The notes beneath the pieces were generated by a model that had not been told where the DNA came from, ran no database searches, and saw only the letters and a program-made list of their open reading frames with translations. This document shows positions 1-10,918 of a stretch of 64,000 bases of DNA, one piece after another. The position numbers and the translations under genes are program-made. Where the stretch lies: positions 52,002,760 through 52,066,759 of the forward strand of contig CP136069.1 of assembly GCA_032622095.1 (NCBI GenBank), in the 5' to 3' direction. Source of the DNA: Siphonodentalium dalli (taxonomy: Eukaryota > Mollusca > Scaphopoda > Gadilida > Siphonodentaliidae). The first letter of the stretch is position 1, and each line of letters starts with the position of its first letter.

Positions 1-1834
1 GCAGTACCAAAAACCCAAATGCGACCAGGCAGTAGTCAGTGGTTTTATTACCATGGATATACCGCATGTCAACCTCATTTAGAGGGAGGTTAAGTGGAAC
101 ATTTGAATGGGGAATTCAGTGTTAATTTGTTTTCAAAAGATTGATCACACCTTACAAAGCGCATGTGACCATATAATACATTTTTGGAAAGTTTGAAGAC
201 TTATCTCGTGACAACATGAAGCGGAATTTTGATTTTCATCCCAGGTTGGATAATATTGGACATAATTAAAAAGTAGATCACCATTTAGACCCAGAAGCCA
301 CGACAACTAGTTTTCACGGCTGGCCCAACCAATTTTCGTGGCTGGTTATCTAGCTAAGACGGCTCAGTCGCGACGTTCATGGCTGACGAAATATGGCGGC
401 TCAGCCGTCTGAGACGTTATCATTCAGCGTATTTCATTTTTCCGAAATTCTCCTAATTCCCAGTTATAGACACTCGCTTGTTTTGGTGTTGTGAACCTGT
501 AGAATTCCAGACCACGCGTATTCTTTTGGTGTTGGGCTTTTCCATTATAGCGAAATACACGAAGGACTCAGTAAAGGACTGGCAGTGATGTATAATGTAG
601 TTTCCCATCTATATAATCGGTATAAGTTACATTGGGACTTCTGTCGACTTCAGAAGGCTATCATCACTGGCATCTTGCGATATATGAATGCATCATTAAA
701 CGCTGAATCCGATAGTATTGATATATAATATTTAACTTTTCTATTCTCTTCTACAGGTTATGTGCATATATTATGTCTGAGACGTGTCGAAATAAACAAT
801 TTATACATTAAACCCTTTCAATACTGAATGGATGCTCCCAGTCCATTATATGAAAGCATGCATTGGAATAGTCTAATCCACAATGAGAGGCCCCGGGTGT
901 TCTGATTGTGTAACAATCATACCGTGTCCATACGAGTATGCCAATATTAGGCAATGCGGTTTAGTTATTTGCGATTCGCAGTACAGTTGTCCTTAACATA
1001 TAAGTCCATGCACACGGCTCAGCCATTTTACAATTCCGACGGCGGAGATTTTTTCATGTGGCTGGCTGGCGGCGGCTTGTGGCCAATATGGCTGGCGGCG
1101 GTGTGCGATGGCGGCTTCGGGCTCTATCACCTTTGTTTATAATATTTCCATAAAATGTCACAAAACAAAACATAAAAATATTAAAATGAAAAATTTACTT
1201 TGCATTGTCACTAGATACATGTACCGTATATGTTCAAACATTTCAAGACATGAAGTATTATTCTGTGTCTGTCTGTATCTGTATGGTTACGTCCAAGATC
1301 CCAATAATGGTAATGTAGGACGGTGACTGGACAGATGTTAATTGCATGGTTTTTGTGTCTCTTCCTCTTTTGCTGGCACTAAATCAGCAAGGAAGTTCTC
1401 TGGCGATTCAGACGACACAACTGTCGATTGTGATGCGAACAAAGAAGGAGTTCTCATATTGTGCACAGTACGATCATGGCACTTGGAAGCACTTGTTGTT
1501 TTTTGTTTCGAACTTCTTGACCAGGTTTGTTACCCGTTGGTCACTGAATGTTTATGATGTTATCTTTCTGGTCTCTCTCATTTTAGTGAAGAAGTTGTCA
1601 GATGGCATACATGTAGCTGGTAGCAGGTTCATTACAACCTTATAAAAGTACGACTGCCGCTGGATTTTTCTCCTCTCGTATAGTGGTGGTAGTTTTAGTT
1701 CATTGAGTATGGTAGTCATTGATCCAGGATGATCATTCTAGACTAGAGTTTGTAAATATTGAGTAATCTTGTCTTGAAAATTATTAAATACTGAATTGCC
1801 AATTTAGCCTAAATGTTGCCACTTTGCCTCCCTC
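1..1834. other. Intergenic DNA, no gene recognised
   Basis: No open frame here looks like a protein. GC-richer patches with repeated GGCTGG/GGCGGC words lie at about 295-420 and 1010-1130, in otherwise AT-rich sequence. A short inverted pair (GACGGCTCAG at about 357 and CTCAGCCGTC at about 395) could form a stem-loop. I see nothing else. Confidence 0.5.
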
Positions 1835-1838
1835 TTGA

Positions 1839-2092
1839 CGCTGCAATTAAAAATCTTAAGTGGGGAAAATTGCAGGTGGAACTACCACTGCGCATGCCCA
1901 CGACAATGAGAAACATGCCATGTATATGAATATAATTGCACAATGTGGAGAATGTGATATAACAGTTTGTTATCATGTGATCGATCGCATGGATAAAATG
2001 GCAGCTGCAGACATCGCAGCACCATAGCGTCTGTGGGTAAGCCACTTTTCTCCACCTGCGATTTCCCCACTTACGATTTTAATCACAGTGTC
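1839..2092. repeat. Inverted-repeat (MITE-like) element
   Basis: The sequence at about 1839-1882, with AAGTGGGGAAAATTGCAGGT, reappears inverted at about 2050-2092, with ACCTGCGATTTCCCCACTTA. The arms are about 40 bp with several mismatches, separated by about 170 bp of AT-rich DNA without a coding frame. A small non-autonomous TIR element is the simplest reading. No target-site duplication could be settled. Confidence 0.5.
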
Positions 2093-2329
2093 TACGGTGG
2101 CACTTAAGGAGTGTTCATTTAAAATGGGAAGCAGATAGCTCAATTGGTTTGTATCAAATTGTGAGCCTACCTCTGAGGTACGGTACATCTTCGATACAGT
2201 TGAGCCTGAGGCAAAATAGTCAGTAAGTCACTGGTTCGGTAAAAAATCCTGGAGAAATTGGCTAAACTTATTATAATGGCCTATATGGGTGCTAGCAGTG
2301 GAACATAACAGAAGAACGGTCTATATCAG

Positions 2330-2590
2330 TCACGCCAATAATTGCCAATAATGCTACATGTACATAATGAACATCCGTCAAAAAACACCATACATGTATC
2401 AACTGGACGGCCACATTCTTCAAACAGTCACCGAAAACCCCTACTTGGCCATCACATTCTCAGACGACTTAACCTGGGCTACACACATCAAGAAGACAGC
2501 AAAGAAGGCTAGCTGTGCGTTGGGTCTACTCATACGGAACATTCGCCATGCAAAAAAGAAGCCTACATCCAGGCTTTCCGCTAGTAGGGC
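2330..2590 (+). pseudogene. Non-LTR retrotransposon RT fragment (LINE fragment A)
   Basis: The frame from 2358 reads YLAITFSDDLTWATHI, then KKASCALGLLIRNIRHA. This is the conserved stretch after the reverse-transcriptase catalytic core of CR1/jockey-like LINEs (usual form Y-L-G-V-x-I-S-x-D-L-x-W-x-x-H-I, then L-G-F-L-x-R-N-L). A one-base shift near 2560 is needed to continue with EAYIQAFR, followed by two stops. Both RT ends are missing, so this is a dead fragment of at most about 260 bp. Confidence 0.7.
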
Positions 2591-2811
2591 AGGGGGTCCC
2601 TTTAAGGGTCCCATTCCCCCAGCCAATTTTTCCCCTTCTGTCATACCACAGCCTGGCACAGGACATCTTCAATATGTATTAAAGGTATAAAGATGTTTAC
2701 TTCTCAATTTTGTTGGGACAGTACTAATAAATTTAAATAGTTGACAACTTTATTTGACTTCTAGCAAGAATACACACTCGGACCATTCTAACACTAAAAG
2801 TTGGATGTCAG

Positions 2812-2969
2812 TATGTCTGTAGGCCGGAGCTAACATTCAACGTGCCGGGTCGATGTGTTCCATTTAGAATACAGAGTACACTTTATTTAGTTTTTACCGA
2901 AATGCTCCGGATTCTGAACGAGCACACCTGGCTATGCACGTTGCACGCTAGCTCCAACCTGCAGACATA
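2812..2969. repeat. Small inverted-repeat element
   Basis: TATGTCTGTAGGCCGGAGCT at 2812 is matched by the inverted AGCTCCAACCTGCAGACATA ending at 2969. The arms are about 33 bp (they also share CAACGTGC) with a few mismatches, around a spacer of about 90 bp. It has MITE-like geometry and no coding capacity. Confidence 0.55.
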
Positions 2970-4059
2970 GTTAGATGAACTGAGCAAGTGATCAAACCCG
3001 ACATCGCTAGAACACATCCTTTGGAGTCCGCTGGTTACATTGCTGTGGTTAGGCGACGATAAATGAACGCCAATAATTTAATCATACACACTGATTCTAT
3101 CATCATGTCGTAATATATATATCAGTCCATTTTTTTCAAAGCGCCTTATCTATGTTTATTATAATTTAGCTTGATATTTAGAACTAAAACATTGTGCCTT
3201 TATTCTATCATGTCGAGTTATCTGTGACTAAAATATACTCCCAGCACTAATGCAGGGCGCCTGGGTGTGAACCGCACTGGCTTTATACCATACGGTGACT
3301 CCAGCATACAACCAGTAATTAATTAGCTCTCCATATTCCTTTCATATCTCAGCCTGTGGGAGCATGGGCAGGGCACCCTGGCAAATTAATCACCGTTTAT
3401 TATTCGATGTATAAAATGTTAAATTGTATTGTTATTTTTAAAGGAAAAACATAATTGCAATTAGCCAATAAAACGATAAAAACAATTATGACGCAGCAAA
3501 ACAAAGTTATCAAACGAATTATATTTTTTAGAAAATCAGCAAAATATAATTGAATTAGTTTCCAAAACGACAATTTAACGCTTTAGTTCGTTCAATGCAA
3601 ACGAAACCCAAAACCATGTATTTCCTATAAACAATGCGAAAACGATCGTGCATGAACATGTTTTTATCGCTAATTGTATGAATTCAGTTCTTTCTAATTT
3701 CGGGTGTAGATTATATTTTTATTTATACATGCACATGGGTAATTTCCGTATTTATCAACGGATTCGAGCCATTGAAGTCTCAAACCACAACCGCGGATTC
3801 CAATTATACACTTGGTACATTTCGTTTTTGTCAAAAGCTGAAGTTTAATGAAATAAAAAAAATGCGATATATAGTATCAGCTTATTTTTCGATGTGTCAC
3901 ATGATTACGTAACTTACCCACATGCCAGACAGCAGACTGCGGCGACATAACCTTTGATCTACCGCCGACGGACTGGGCCTGGTAAAGCTATTTTTAACAT
4001 GACGTAAGGTAATTAGCCTGTCACACGGACTTCTTTTTTAATGGAGCGAGAACGAAATG
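2970..4059. other. AT-rich intergenic DNA, no feature recognised
   Basis: The stretch 3405-3900 is very AT-rich with only short frames. No repeat unit, RNA gene or coding signal was recognised. Confidence 0.45.
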
Positions 4060-5527
4060 CTGGGTGTGGGTGCAGACAGACTTATTATACCAACAGCTCG
4101 CGCGGCTGCCCAGAATGCTTCACTCCGAAACCGCTATATCGTGAAATATTTAGTCAACCTATATGAATATCTTTATTGGATATTATAGAGCTATATTCTC
4201 CCGACATATAGCCGTTTTCCAATCGAAAATATATCCACGGGAACTTTGATTTATTTTCAATTTACCAGACCTGGGTGTGGGTGCGGTTCGGATATTCACA
4301 GTCATCGGCAAACTATTTAATACTTATACACAAGGCTCGCGTGGCTGTCAGAACGTTTCACTTTGAAACCGTTATATCTTGAAATATTAGTCACAGCATA
4401 TGATTCTATTTATTGGATATTATAGAGCTATATTCTCCCGACATATAGCCGTTTTCCAATCGAAAATATATCCACGGGAACTTTGATTTATTTTCAATTT
4501 ACCAGACCTGGGTGTGGGTGCGGTTCGGATATTCACAGTCATCGGCAAACTATTTAATACTTATACACAAGGCTCGCGTGGCTGTCAGAACGTTTCACTT
4601 TGAAACCGTTATATCTTGAAATATTAAGTCACAGCATATGATTCTATTTATTGGATATTATAGAGCTATATTCTCCCGACATATAGCCGTTTTCGAATCG
4701 AAAATATATCCACGGGAACTTTGATTTATTATCAATTTACCAGACCTGGGTGTGGGTGCGGTTCGGATATTCACAGTCATCGGCAAACTATTTAATACTT
4801 CTTATACACAATGCTCGCGTGGCTGTCAGAACGTTTCACTTTGAAACCGTTATATCTTGAAATATTAAGTCACAGCATATGATTCTATTTATTGGATATT
4901 ATAGAGCTATATTCTCCCGACATATAGCCGTTTTCGAATCGAAAATATATCCACGGGAACTTTGATTTATTTTCAATTTACCAGACCTGGGTGTGGGTGC
5001 GGTTCGGATATTCACAGTCATCGGCAAACTATTTAATACTTATACACAAGGCTCGCGTGGCTGTCAGAACGTTTCACTTTGAAACCGTTATATCTTGAAA
5101 TATTAAGTCACAGCATATGATTCTATTTATTGGATATTATAGAGCTATATTCTCCCGACATATAGCCGTTTTCCAATCGAAAATATATGCACGGGAACTT
5201 TGATTTATTTTCAATTTACCAGACCTGGGTGTGGGTGCGGTTCGGATATTCACAGTCATCGGCAAACTATTTAATACTTCTTATACACAAGGCTCGCGTG
5301 GCTGTCAGAACGTTTCACTTTGAAACCGTTATATCTTGAAATATTAAGTCACAGCATATGATTCTATTTATTGGATATTATAGAGCTATATTCTCCCGAC
5401 ATATAGCCGTTTTCCAATCGAAAATATATCCACGGGAACTTTGATTTATTATCAATTTACCAGACCTGGGTGTGGGTGCGGTTCGGATATTCACAGTCAT
5501 CGGCAAACTATTTAATACTTCTTATAC
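4060..5527. repeat. Satellite array, 238-241 bp unit, about six copies
   Basis: The word CAGACCTGGGTGTGGGTGCG recurs at 4266, 4503, 4741, 4982, 5220 and 5461, giving spacings of 237, 238, 241, 238 and 241 bp. The copies differ by only a few substitutions and by presence or absence of a CTT before ATACACAA, so the array is young. A diverged first unit (from about 4060) marks the left edge and the last unit stops at about 5527. Each unit contains a short stem-like stretch, ATTATAGAGCTATATTCTCC. No coding frame crosses the units. Confidence 0.93.
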
Positions 5528-6339
5528 TGGCACGGTATATTTGTTTGGTTCCTATTTTGTCGGTTCATAGATGCCGACCAAAATATTATAGCTGAGTTTA
5601 GGCGGAGAAAACTCAGAAAATTTTCGGAAGATTAGTTTGCTACCAGTTACCATACCTAAAAAGAGTGTCTTGCTACCTGTCTTCCTTTTTAAATGTAAGT
5701 TGGGTTTTAAAACTTTTAATTTCGTTTATTTATCATTTCAGATTCAGGTTTTTAAAAAAATCATAAAAATTAAATTAAAATTTTTTAAAGTTAAACTTTG
5801 AATTTAAAATTAAAAATTATAAACTTGCAATGAAAAAGACAGTTTTATGGTGTATATTAGGCTGGACTGAGGATCTAAAAATGTAAAAAAAAACAAAACA
5901 ATTTAAAATTAAAACGAGAGGCCGATCACGATCGGCAGATGTTTAACCCATACCTTGGCGATAGTGATCTGTTTATGAGTGCAAGAATTTCAACAATTCA
6001 CAGCGTACTATTATTTATTAGTTTCATAGTGGAATCAGACATATTGAGCAACTTGCTCATTTAAACACAATAGGAACATGGATATGACATTCGATTTCAA
6101 CCTATTCGGTCACTCCAACAGAGATACATGTATGTGTGATAGATTGATAAAGATAATTATACCCAAACACAGTCAGACAGATGCACCATAGCTGTTAAAG
6201 ATATAATTGTTACAATATTAACATCATAATAACTCTATTTATTTAATTCTTACAATGGAACCTGAGTCATAACAGATTATGTTGTTGTGTTAGCTGCATA
6301 GTAAAAGTTATGGGATGATTGAGATTAGAGACCAACAAA
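5528..6339. other. AT-rich intergenic DNA
   Basis: The stretch holds A/T homopolymer-rich sequence (about 5700-5920) and no recognisable gene or repeat boundary. Confidence 0.4.
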
Positions 6340-7900
6340 CACCTGAACATCTATATAAGTGAGGGGTGTATAGACCTTGATATTAAATATGATTGATAAT
6401 GGTTGGATATAAAATATTTGAATACAGAATTATCAGATAACTAAAGGAGAGATATGAGAAGGGTCAAATTGAAAATATTAGAGTCATAACATTGGATCGC
6501 GTACAGTATACATGTACCTATGGTTAATTTTATTCTAAGCTGACCATTGGAAAGATACAATGTCTGTAACAGCAGAAATATTATTAAATATTGGGTTAAT
6601 ATTCTGAAAACCATTCAATCAATACCAAAATCTATACGCATGAGGAATGTATCACAATCAACCTGAATGAGATTATAAAAGTGATTGGGTGAAAAATATT
6701 TGACCAAAAAGTCAGCTTCAAGAATACCAGAACCATTATTATTATCCTGCAGCCCAAATGCAATAGAGGGAATTTCAAAATAAGATATATCCTCAAATGA
6801 TGAATATTCAATTGGTGGCTTATAATTAATAGAAATTCTTAGTGAACCTGGCCTAAGGCGAAAGAGATAATTTAAAATCTGCGTATCAGATATTATGTGT
6901 CTATGGAATAGGTTAATTTTAATCCTGAAATACATGCAAGTGAAAAGTGGATCACGATCAACCTGGACATAGAATAGGAGAATGAACATATGATGTGTGG
7001 AGAGTGTTAATCATTTTCAATGACATCATATGATGGAACTAATGTGTGGATAAATTGTTTTCTCAAGATAAGACAACAGTGTCTCTGTAAACAACAATTC
7101 TCTAAACAGCCATGCTCCAGAACATCCTTCACATGGACAATGGACTATTTGTATTAATGCCATGAACATGTTTCAACAGGTTGGGTTAAATTACTATTGC
7201 ACACAAACTGGAGTAAAGTATCATCAATCACTTAAATTTGACAGCTCTGGGAGAAGCAGTGGTTTAGCAAAGAGTATCCAGTGTCATTTTCTGATCCCAA
7301 TAAAGCAGATTACTGTGTAAAGTTGTTTGTCTTAAATTCTCACAGGGCATATACAATAGGTAGTAAATTACTTGAATTATAAAGGGCCATAAATGTTAAA
7401 ATATATCGGATCAAACCCAAATTTGAACTTGATCTGTATTTCGGGGTGAGGACCACATGTACCAAATTTGGTGTAGATCAGATGAAAAATGTTTTGAGTT
7501 CTAAGTAAAAATAAGTTTGAAAAGGGTTAATTAAACGATACCAAAAACCATACAGATAAAGAACGTGCTAAGAAAAACCTTGGTAAGAAATATGAGGCAT
7601 ATCAGAAGAAAACAGTTTGACTTAGATGGATCAGATAGCATTTGTGTGCAGGGTTAATTATTTTCTAAACCGATCAACCGATCGATACCAAAAACTATAC
7701 AGGTGAGGGGTGTGTCATTATAAACCTACATATCAAATATGAAAACAATCGGACAAAAAATAATTTGGTTACAGCATCGGATAGCTCATGCCTATGTGCG
7801 GATGCAAAGTGTTAATAATTTCTAAACCGATCAACCGATATCGATACCAAAAACTATACAGGTGAGGAGTGTGTCATCATAAACATGGGAGTAAAAAATA
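6340..7900 (-). repeat. Old tandem repeat region, unit about 160 bp, strongly diverged
   Basis: The phrase AACCGATCAACCGAT, followed by ATACCAAAAACTATACAG and GTGAGG.GTGTGTCAT, appears at about 7669 and 7829 (160 bp apart). More diverged versions occur near 7535 and 6615. The frame 6615-6989 lies inside this material and is not treated as a gene. The region merges rightwards into the GGCCATAACTC repeats at 7960-8440, so the whole block may be one decayed element ending at the hairpin at 8543-8575. Confidence 0.55.
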
Positions 7901-7959
7901 ACTCTAATTCCCATAATACAGATTTACTGCTCTCAGAGCTAAACTGATACCACTGGTAA

Positions 7960-8448
7960 TTAATTGTAGACTGCTATGGTTATCTGTTCAATTCTTAGTT
8001 GAAAAAGGGCCATAACTCTGGTATAAAATGTTGGATATAACCCATATTCAAACTCGATCTGTATTTTGAGTTGAGAAACTCGCATACCAAATTTGGTTCC
8101 GATCAGATAAAAAAAAAATTTAGTTATGGCAGCATGCATGAATTCTAAGTCGAAAAAGGGCCATAACTCCATTGAAAAATATCGGATCAAACCCATATTC
8201 GAACTCGATCTGTATTTTGGTCCGAGAAACTTGCATACCAAATTTGATTTTGATCAGATAAAATTTTTTTGAGTTATGGTAGCATGCATGAATTCTAAGT
8301 CGAAAAAGGACCATAACTCCGTGAAAAAAACTCGGATCGAACCCATATTCGAACTCGATCTGTATTTGGTGCTGACAAATTCATATACAAAATTTGGTTC
8401 CGATCAGATATAAAATGTTCGAGTTATCGCACCATGCGTAAAGTGTCT

Positions 8449-8494
<46 letters not shown>

Positions 8495-8575
8495 GGACGG
8501 ACGGACGGACTAACGACGAGTGGTCAATCCGGGCAACGACACTATGTTTACCATACTATGGTATGGGTAAACATA
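7960..8575 (-). repeat. Hairpin-headed tandem element (pearl/INE-1-like), reverse orientation
   Basis: Three units of about 130-165 bp each carry AAAAAGGGCCATAACTC and CGAACTCGATCTGTATTT (7995-8440). They are followed by a perfect (ACAG)n tract and (ACGG)n (8449-8510), then a stem-loop at 8543-8575 (TGTTTACCATAC / GTATGGGTAAACA). Read on the minus strand the order is hairpin, (GTCC)n, (GTCT)n, then core repeats. This matches the layout known for pearl elements of bivalves and INE-1/DINE-1 of flies; assignment to Helentron-associated elements is inference. Confidence 0.7.
8449..8510. repeat. (ACAG)n-(ACGG)n tetranucleotide microsatellite
   Basis: Uninterrupted ACAG units change to ACGG units near the right end. 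It is an integral part of the surrounding hairpin-headed element, not an independent microsatellite. Confidence 0.95.
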
Positions 8576-8687
8576 AAAATGAAATTTGAAACGTGATATA
8601 CATTGCTTATGAAGACATATCTAAGCAGCTGACTGCAAATTAATTAGTATAACAAGCCTTAAAGGGTAAACATACGAGCTGTGTTGT

Positions 8688-8781
8688 CACTGTGATTACC
8701 GGCACCGGCCGTCAGCGTTAGTTAATTAGACAGCGCTGTCTAATTAACTAACGCTAGCGGCCGGTATGCAATAACACAGTG
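8688..8781. repeat. 94-bp near-perfect palindrome with CACTGTG/CACAGTG ends
   Basis: The centre is at 8734/8735 with no spacer. The inner arms (8705-8734 and 8735-8764) are 30 bp each with two mismatches, and outer arms extend imperfectly to CACTGTG (8688) and CACAGTG (8781). It can form a long stem. It is probably a minimal palindromic MITE; the family is unknown and no clear target duplication was found. Confidence 0.8.
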
Positions 8782-9189
8782 CGGTTCAGATGGTTCTGGA
8801 TTTAGTCACAGTTAACTCGACATGATTCCTTCCAACCTGCTAATCTTCTATCTGCTGAGTGTTATATTCCGGCACGTTATGCATCCGAACTATCTGCTGA
8901 GTCTTGAATAGTGAGTCGTTTAATTTCAAAGGGCGCGTTTCCGAATACTGGGAATAACGCAATCTATAACATGGCAATTAAATTTTATCTAATAAATTTT
9001 CTAGGTTTTAAAGTTATTGCGGTTGATAGCATAGTAACTTGGGTAGAAAATGGATGCAAAACGATCAGCAAATCTACTCTCTGATTCTTCTATTGCCCGA
9101 TACAACAAAAGTAGGTCCACTAGTGTTTCCATGACATTGAAAACTTTGACTGCATTTTCCTCTCAGCGGATACAGGACCCGTTCCCTAA
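8782..9189. other. Intergenic, nothing recognised
   Basis: No coding frame or repeat was recognised between the palindrome and the LINE fragment. Confidence 0.4.
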
Positions 9190-9400
9190 AACCTGGTGGA
9201 AAGCGTGCTACATCGTGCTTGCACGAGCCATCATGGACTATGGTGCGGTCGTTTGGGACCCTCAGCACCAGACCGACATCACCAGACTAGAGAAGGTGCA
9301 AGAAGAGCTGCACGCTTCATAAAAAACAAATATAGACGAGATGATGGATCAGTCACAGGCATGCTGTCTGAGCTAAAGCCAGGGTTTCCCCTCCCCAACC
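9190..9400 (+). pseudogene. Non-LTR retrotransposon RT C-terminal fragment (LINE fragment B)
   Basis: The frame ending at 9322 reads MDYGAVVWDPQHQ, then ITRLEKVQE. A shift then continues as ARRAARFIKNKYRRDD, then SVTGML. This is the conserved end of the RT-thumb region in CR1/jockey-type LINEs (L-E-Y-x-x-x-V-W-D-P, then L-E-x-V-Q-R-R-A-A-R-F). One frameshift near 9305 and loss of both flanks make it a pseudogene. It overlaps LINE fragment A by about eight residues in the family alignment, so the two are separate copies. Confidence 0.75.
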
Positions 9401-9426
9401 TTGACTTAATATTGGCCACAACATAG

Positions 9427-10918
9427 CCACAGACCTAACTCAGCCCCATTTTTGCACAGGACAAGCGACCACTGACAATGATGATTAACAGATTGCTAGG
9501 AATCCTGCACCTGGTGCCTGAATAAGACATGATCAGTAGCATGGACCACGTGCACAGTTGTCTGAACTTGTTTCCAAAATCCTGGGCAACGCATTGTCGG
9601 CGAATGTTTAGTAGTAATCATCCTCTCGCATTTTAAATTACCATATGATAGGTAGATTTTTGTCTATAATTCCCAACTATTAGTCTATTACCACTATTTC
9701 CCCTCAGAATGCGCATTATACATCGGTTAGTCAGTAAGGGGCTGAATTCTGAGCTACAACCGTGAACACACTTCAACACAGGTGAGGTCTGGCAGTCGCT
9801 GCCACGAACAGCGCAGACATTTTACCTCAAAGCAAGGTCTGTATCAAAGAAATGTTAAAACACTTAAAATATTAATAGTTATTTTCAGTGACAGTGTACT
9901 AGTATTTATTCCCAATCCAATTAATACAAAAATTATCCATTATACGAATCCAGCATGAAGTCAACTCCATCTGAGGAATGGCTTTTGAATTAACACCAAT
10001 TTATTTTGATTGGTACTGTGAACTAAACACAAAGAAAGCATGCAGAACTGGGTATAGCACGTGACATGACACCTGTCCATGGCGTAATTATCACTGGTTA
10101 CAGCTTGAGTAATCTTAACATTGGGTGTGAAAATGTGTCTTTGCCAACAGCGGTCCCCTTTGATGTCGGTCCCCCTTTGATGTCGCTTAAATTGCTACTG
10201 TTAATGTTATAAATGTTGTTGTATCAACAGTATATTGTGGTGTTACATGCTTTTAGTTCATCAACTTGAGATCAAAGAAAGATGATCTGTTTTAATTTGA
10301 TTTCTATACAAAGCTTCAATGTTCCTGCTTGTTGTCTCAAATGCAAGGAATTGGCTACTTTTCAGTGATAAACATCCAAACGGAGATACTATTTACCGAG
10401 AACAACCGAGAACAAGTCTAAAATTAATAATTAAGTCATAATAATGTTGCAGTATAGTGTATATATCAATCTTAAGTGAATATTATACCATATTTAACCT
10501 TTTAAATGACATATGTAGTTATTTTGGGTACCGATACACCAAGACCTTGAAACATCACAGGGCTCCGTGTTCTCGGTAACACAAAGGCATGATCCGTGTC
10601 TGGGTGTTAATTGACTAAGAATTAGCTGCATGATGGGTCCGATTGGTGATAAAAATTAATTGAGTTTTGTATACAAAGAGGTGTTTCTTCTTAATTTATC
10701 TTAATACCTATGTATTATGGGTCGATAAGATTAAACAAATTGAATTGAGCAAGTGAAAGTGGATCAAACATTTAGACTACGCATAGAAACCTGATATATA
10801 CTTACGCAAAACAAAAAATATTTAACCAATAAATTCATGCCAAGATTACGGACTAAAATATTTGACACTCAAAAGCAAACTAAAAACATACCAAAATGTT
10901 GGACAAATAGCAATTGCG
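9427..10918. other. Intergenic DNA, minor repeats only
   Basis: A doubled word GGTCCCCCTTTGATGTCG lies at about 10143-10178. TACCGAGAACA (about 10396) is inverted as TGTTCTCGGTA (about 10570). No coding region was recognised. Confidence 0.4.

Noticed and set aside
6615-6989. 124-residue minus-strand frame
   Set aside because: It lies in diverged tandem repeats, with no domain pattern or splice sites.
2330-9400. LINE fragments A and B as two halves of one element split by a 6.6-kb insertion
   Set aside because: They overlap by about eight residues in the RT alignment (EAYIQAFR against ACYIVLAR), so they are separate copies.
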